NCBI GenBank assembly: GCA_903851455.1
Contig: CAINOM010000417.1
Location: 1 to 6,119, forward strand
DNA length: 6,119 nucleotides
DNA from: an uncultured Bacteroidota bacterium
GTDB taxonomy: Bacteria > Bacteroidota > Bacteroidia > Chitinophagales > Chitinophagaceae
Direction: 5' to 3'
Shown here piece by piece: positions 5,542 to 6,119 of this stretch; positions within the stretch are counted from its first letter, which is position 1; each line of letters begins with the position of its first letter. Made by a program: the position numbers and the translations under genes. The notes under the pieces were generated by a model that worked only from the letters and a program-made list of their open reading frames with translations, did not search any database and was not told where the DNA came from.

Positions 5542-6036
5542 ATGTACCACTACGTCCTGGCATTACATATCATCTTCATCGTTACCTGGTTTAGCGGTAT
5601 ATTCTACATCGTGCGCCTGTATATCTACAATACAGAAGCCAATGATAAGGCCGAGCCGGAAAAAAGCATCCTTCAAAAGCAATTCAATATCATGATCCGT
5701 AGGCTGTGGTTTGGCATTACCTGGCCATCTGCTGTGCTCACACTCATCTTTGGCCCGTGGATGTGGTACCTCTGGGGGCACCTTGACAACTGGCTGGCTA
5801 TCAAATTGTGCTTTGTTGTTGGGCTGTACGCCTATTTCTTCACCTTGCATGCCATCTACAAACAGCAATCGAAGGGCGTCTTCAAATACACATCCGGGCA
5901 GCTGCGCATATGGAATGAGGTGGCCACGATCTTCCTCATAGCCATCGTTATGCTGGCAGTAGTGAAGCAGGGCATGAGCTTTGTCTGGGGCATCTCAGGA
6001 CTGCTGCTGTTCGTCGTTTTTTTATTAGAATTTTAG
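5542..6036 (+). CDS. hemJ: HemJ-type protoporphyrinogen IX oxidase, membrane protein
   Basis: A 164-aa integral membrane protein of the HemJ (formerly UPF0093) family, the likely oxidase of protoporphyrinogen IX to protoporphyrin IX. Signatures: LALHIIFIVTWFSGIFYIVR (6-25) with the conserved His9 in the first helix, RLYIYN (25-30), a second helix at about 57-77, AIKLCFVVGLYAYFFTLHAI (86-105) with Lys88, and LRIWNEVATIFLIAIVMLAV (121-140) with the family's R-x2-NE motif (R122, N125, E126). Predicted membrane segments are near 4-26, 57-77, 86-105, 127-143 and 147-163. The position after hemH supports the role, since HemJ would make the substrate of HemH; with hemF upstream the terminal three steps are all present. 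In cyanobacteria HemJ binds haem b through the helix-1 histidine. The tail ends hydrophobic (FLLEF), lacking the basic end I would expect; a T7 run lies just before the stop. Assignment by motif, not by alignment. Confidence 0.9.
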   Translation: MYHYVLALHIIFIVTWFSGIFYIVRLYIYNTEANDKAEPEKSILQKQFNIMIRRLWFGITWPSAVLTLIFGPWMWYLWGHLDNWLAIKLCFVVGLYAYFFTLHAIYKQQSKGVFKYTSGQLRIWNEVATIFLIAIVMLAVVKQGMSFVWGISGLLLFVVFLLEF

Positions 6037-6119
6037 GTAAAACGATTGCCTATAACTTACAAATTCATATTTATATTAATTATGACAAATTCACTACTCA
6101 TTTATTCGCTATTCTAATA
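6037..6119. other. A/T-rich intergenic DNA after hemJ
   Basis: No gene is recognisable up to the window end. It contains the 9-bp direct repeat ACAAATTCA at 6059-6067 and 6085-6093, similar in wording to the A-rich repeats elsewhere in the window. An ATG at 6082 opens only 11 codons. No hairpin followed by a T run was seen, so where the hemH-hemJ transcript ends is unresolved. Confidence 0.5.

Noticed and set aside
5563..5868. Minus-strand open frame of 101 codons opposite hemJ
   Set aside because: Shadow of hemJ on the other strand; the plus-strand frame has the HemJ motifs and membrane helices, the minus-strand one has none.
6082..6117. Small open frame starting at ATG 6082
   Set aside because: It stops after 11 codons (MTNSLLIYSLF) and lies in A/T-rich intergenic sequence with no ribosome-binding support.

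Overview
The window holds most of a haem biosynthesis locus from what looks like a member of the Bacteroidota, probably near Chitinophagaceae/Sphingobacteriia. The lineage call is an inference. It rests on Bacteroidota-type promoter boxes (a perfect TAnnTTTG -7 box in the central intergenic region), mostly A/T-rich leaders instead of strong Shine-Dalgarno sequences, and wording of the enzymes such as GIFTRALD in HemC. Nothing here indicates plasmid, phage or transposon DNA.

Layout: two divergent transcription units leave a 155-bp control region (4247-4401). The leftward unit reads hemA, hemC, hemD, hemE, hemF. Spacing is tight: hemA-hemC are 1 nt apart, hemC-hemD overlap by 11 nt, hemD-hemE are 40 nt apart and hemE-hemF 44 nt. 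hemF runs off the left edge. The rightward unit reads hemH then a hemJ-type membrane protein after a 108-bp gap. The last 83 bp (6037-6119) contain no recognisable gene.

Pathway: HemA (glutamyl-tRNA reductase) places the organism on the C5 route. HemC, HemD and HemE take porphobilinogen to coproporphyrinogen III. HemF (oxygen-dependent) makes protoporphyrinogen IX, HemJ would oxidise it to protoporphyrin IX, and HemH inserts ferrous iron. This is the classical protoporphyrin-dependent branch. The leftward gene order follows the order of the reactions. hemL and hemB are absent from the window and may lie beyond the left edge or elsewhere.

The points most worth a second look are: (1) a helically phased series of 11-bp repeats carrying GTCA in the divergent promoter, resembling tandem sites for an OmpR/PhoB-type regulator; (2) a ferrochelatase with an internal five-cysteine segment that fits the internal [2Fe-2S] class; (3) an extra segment of about 30 residues in HemA between the catalytic and NADPH domains; (4) related A-rich AATCCAAATTC repeats just before hemF and hemJ.
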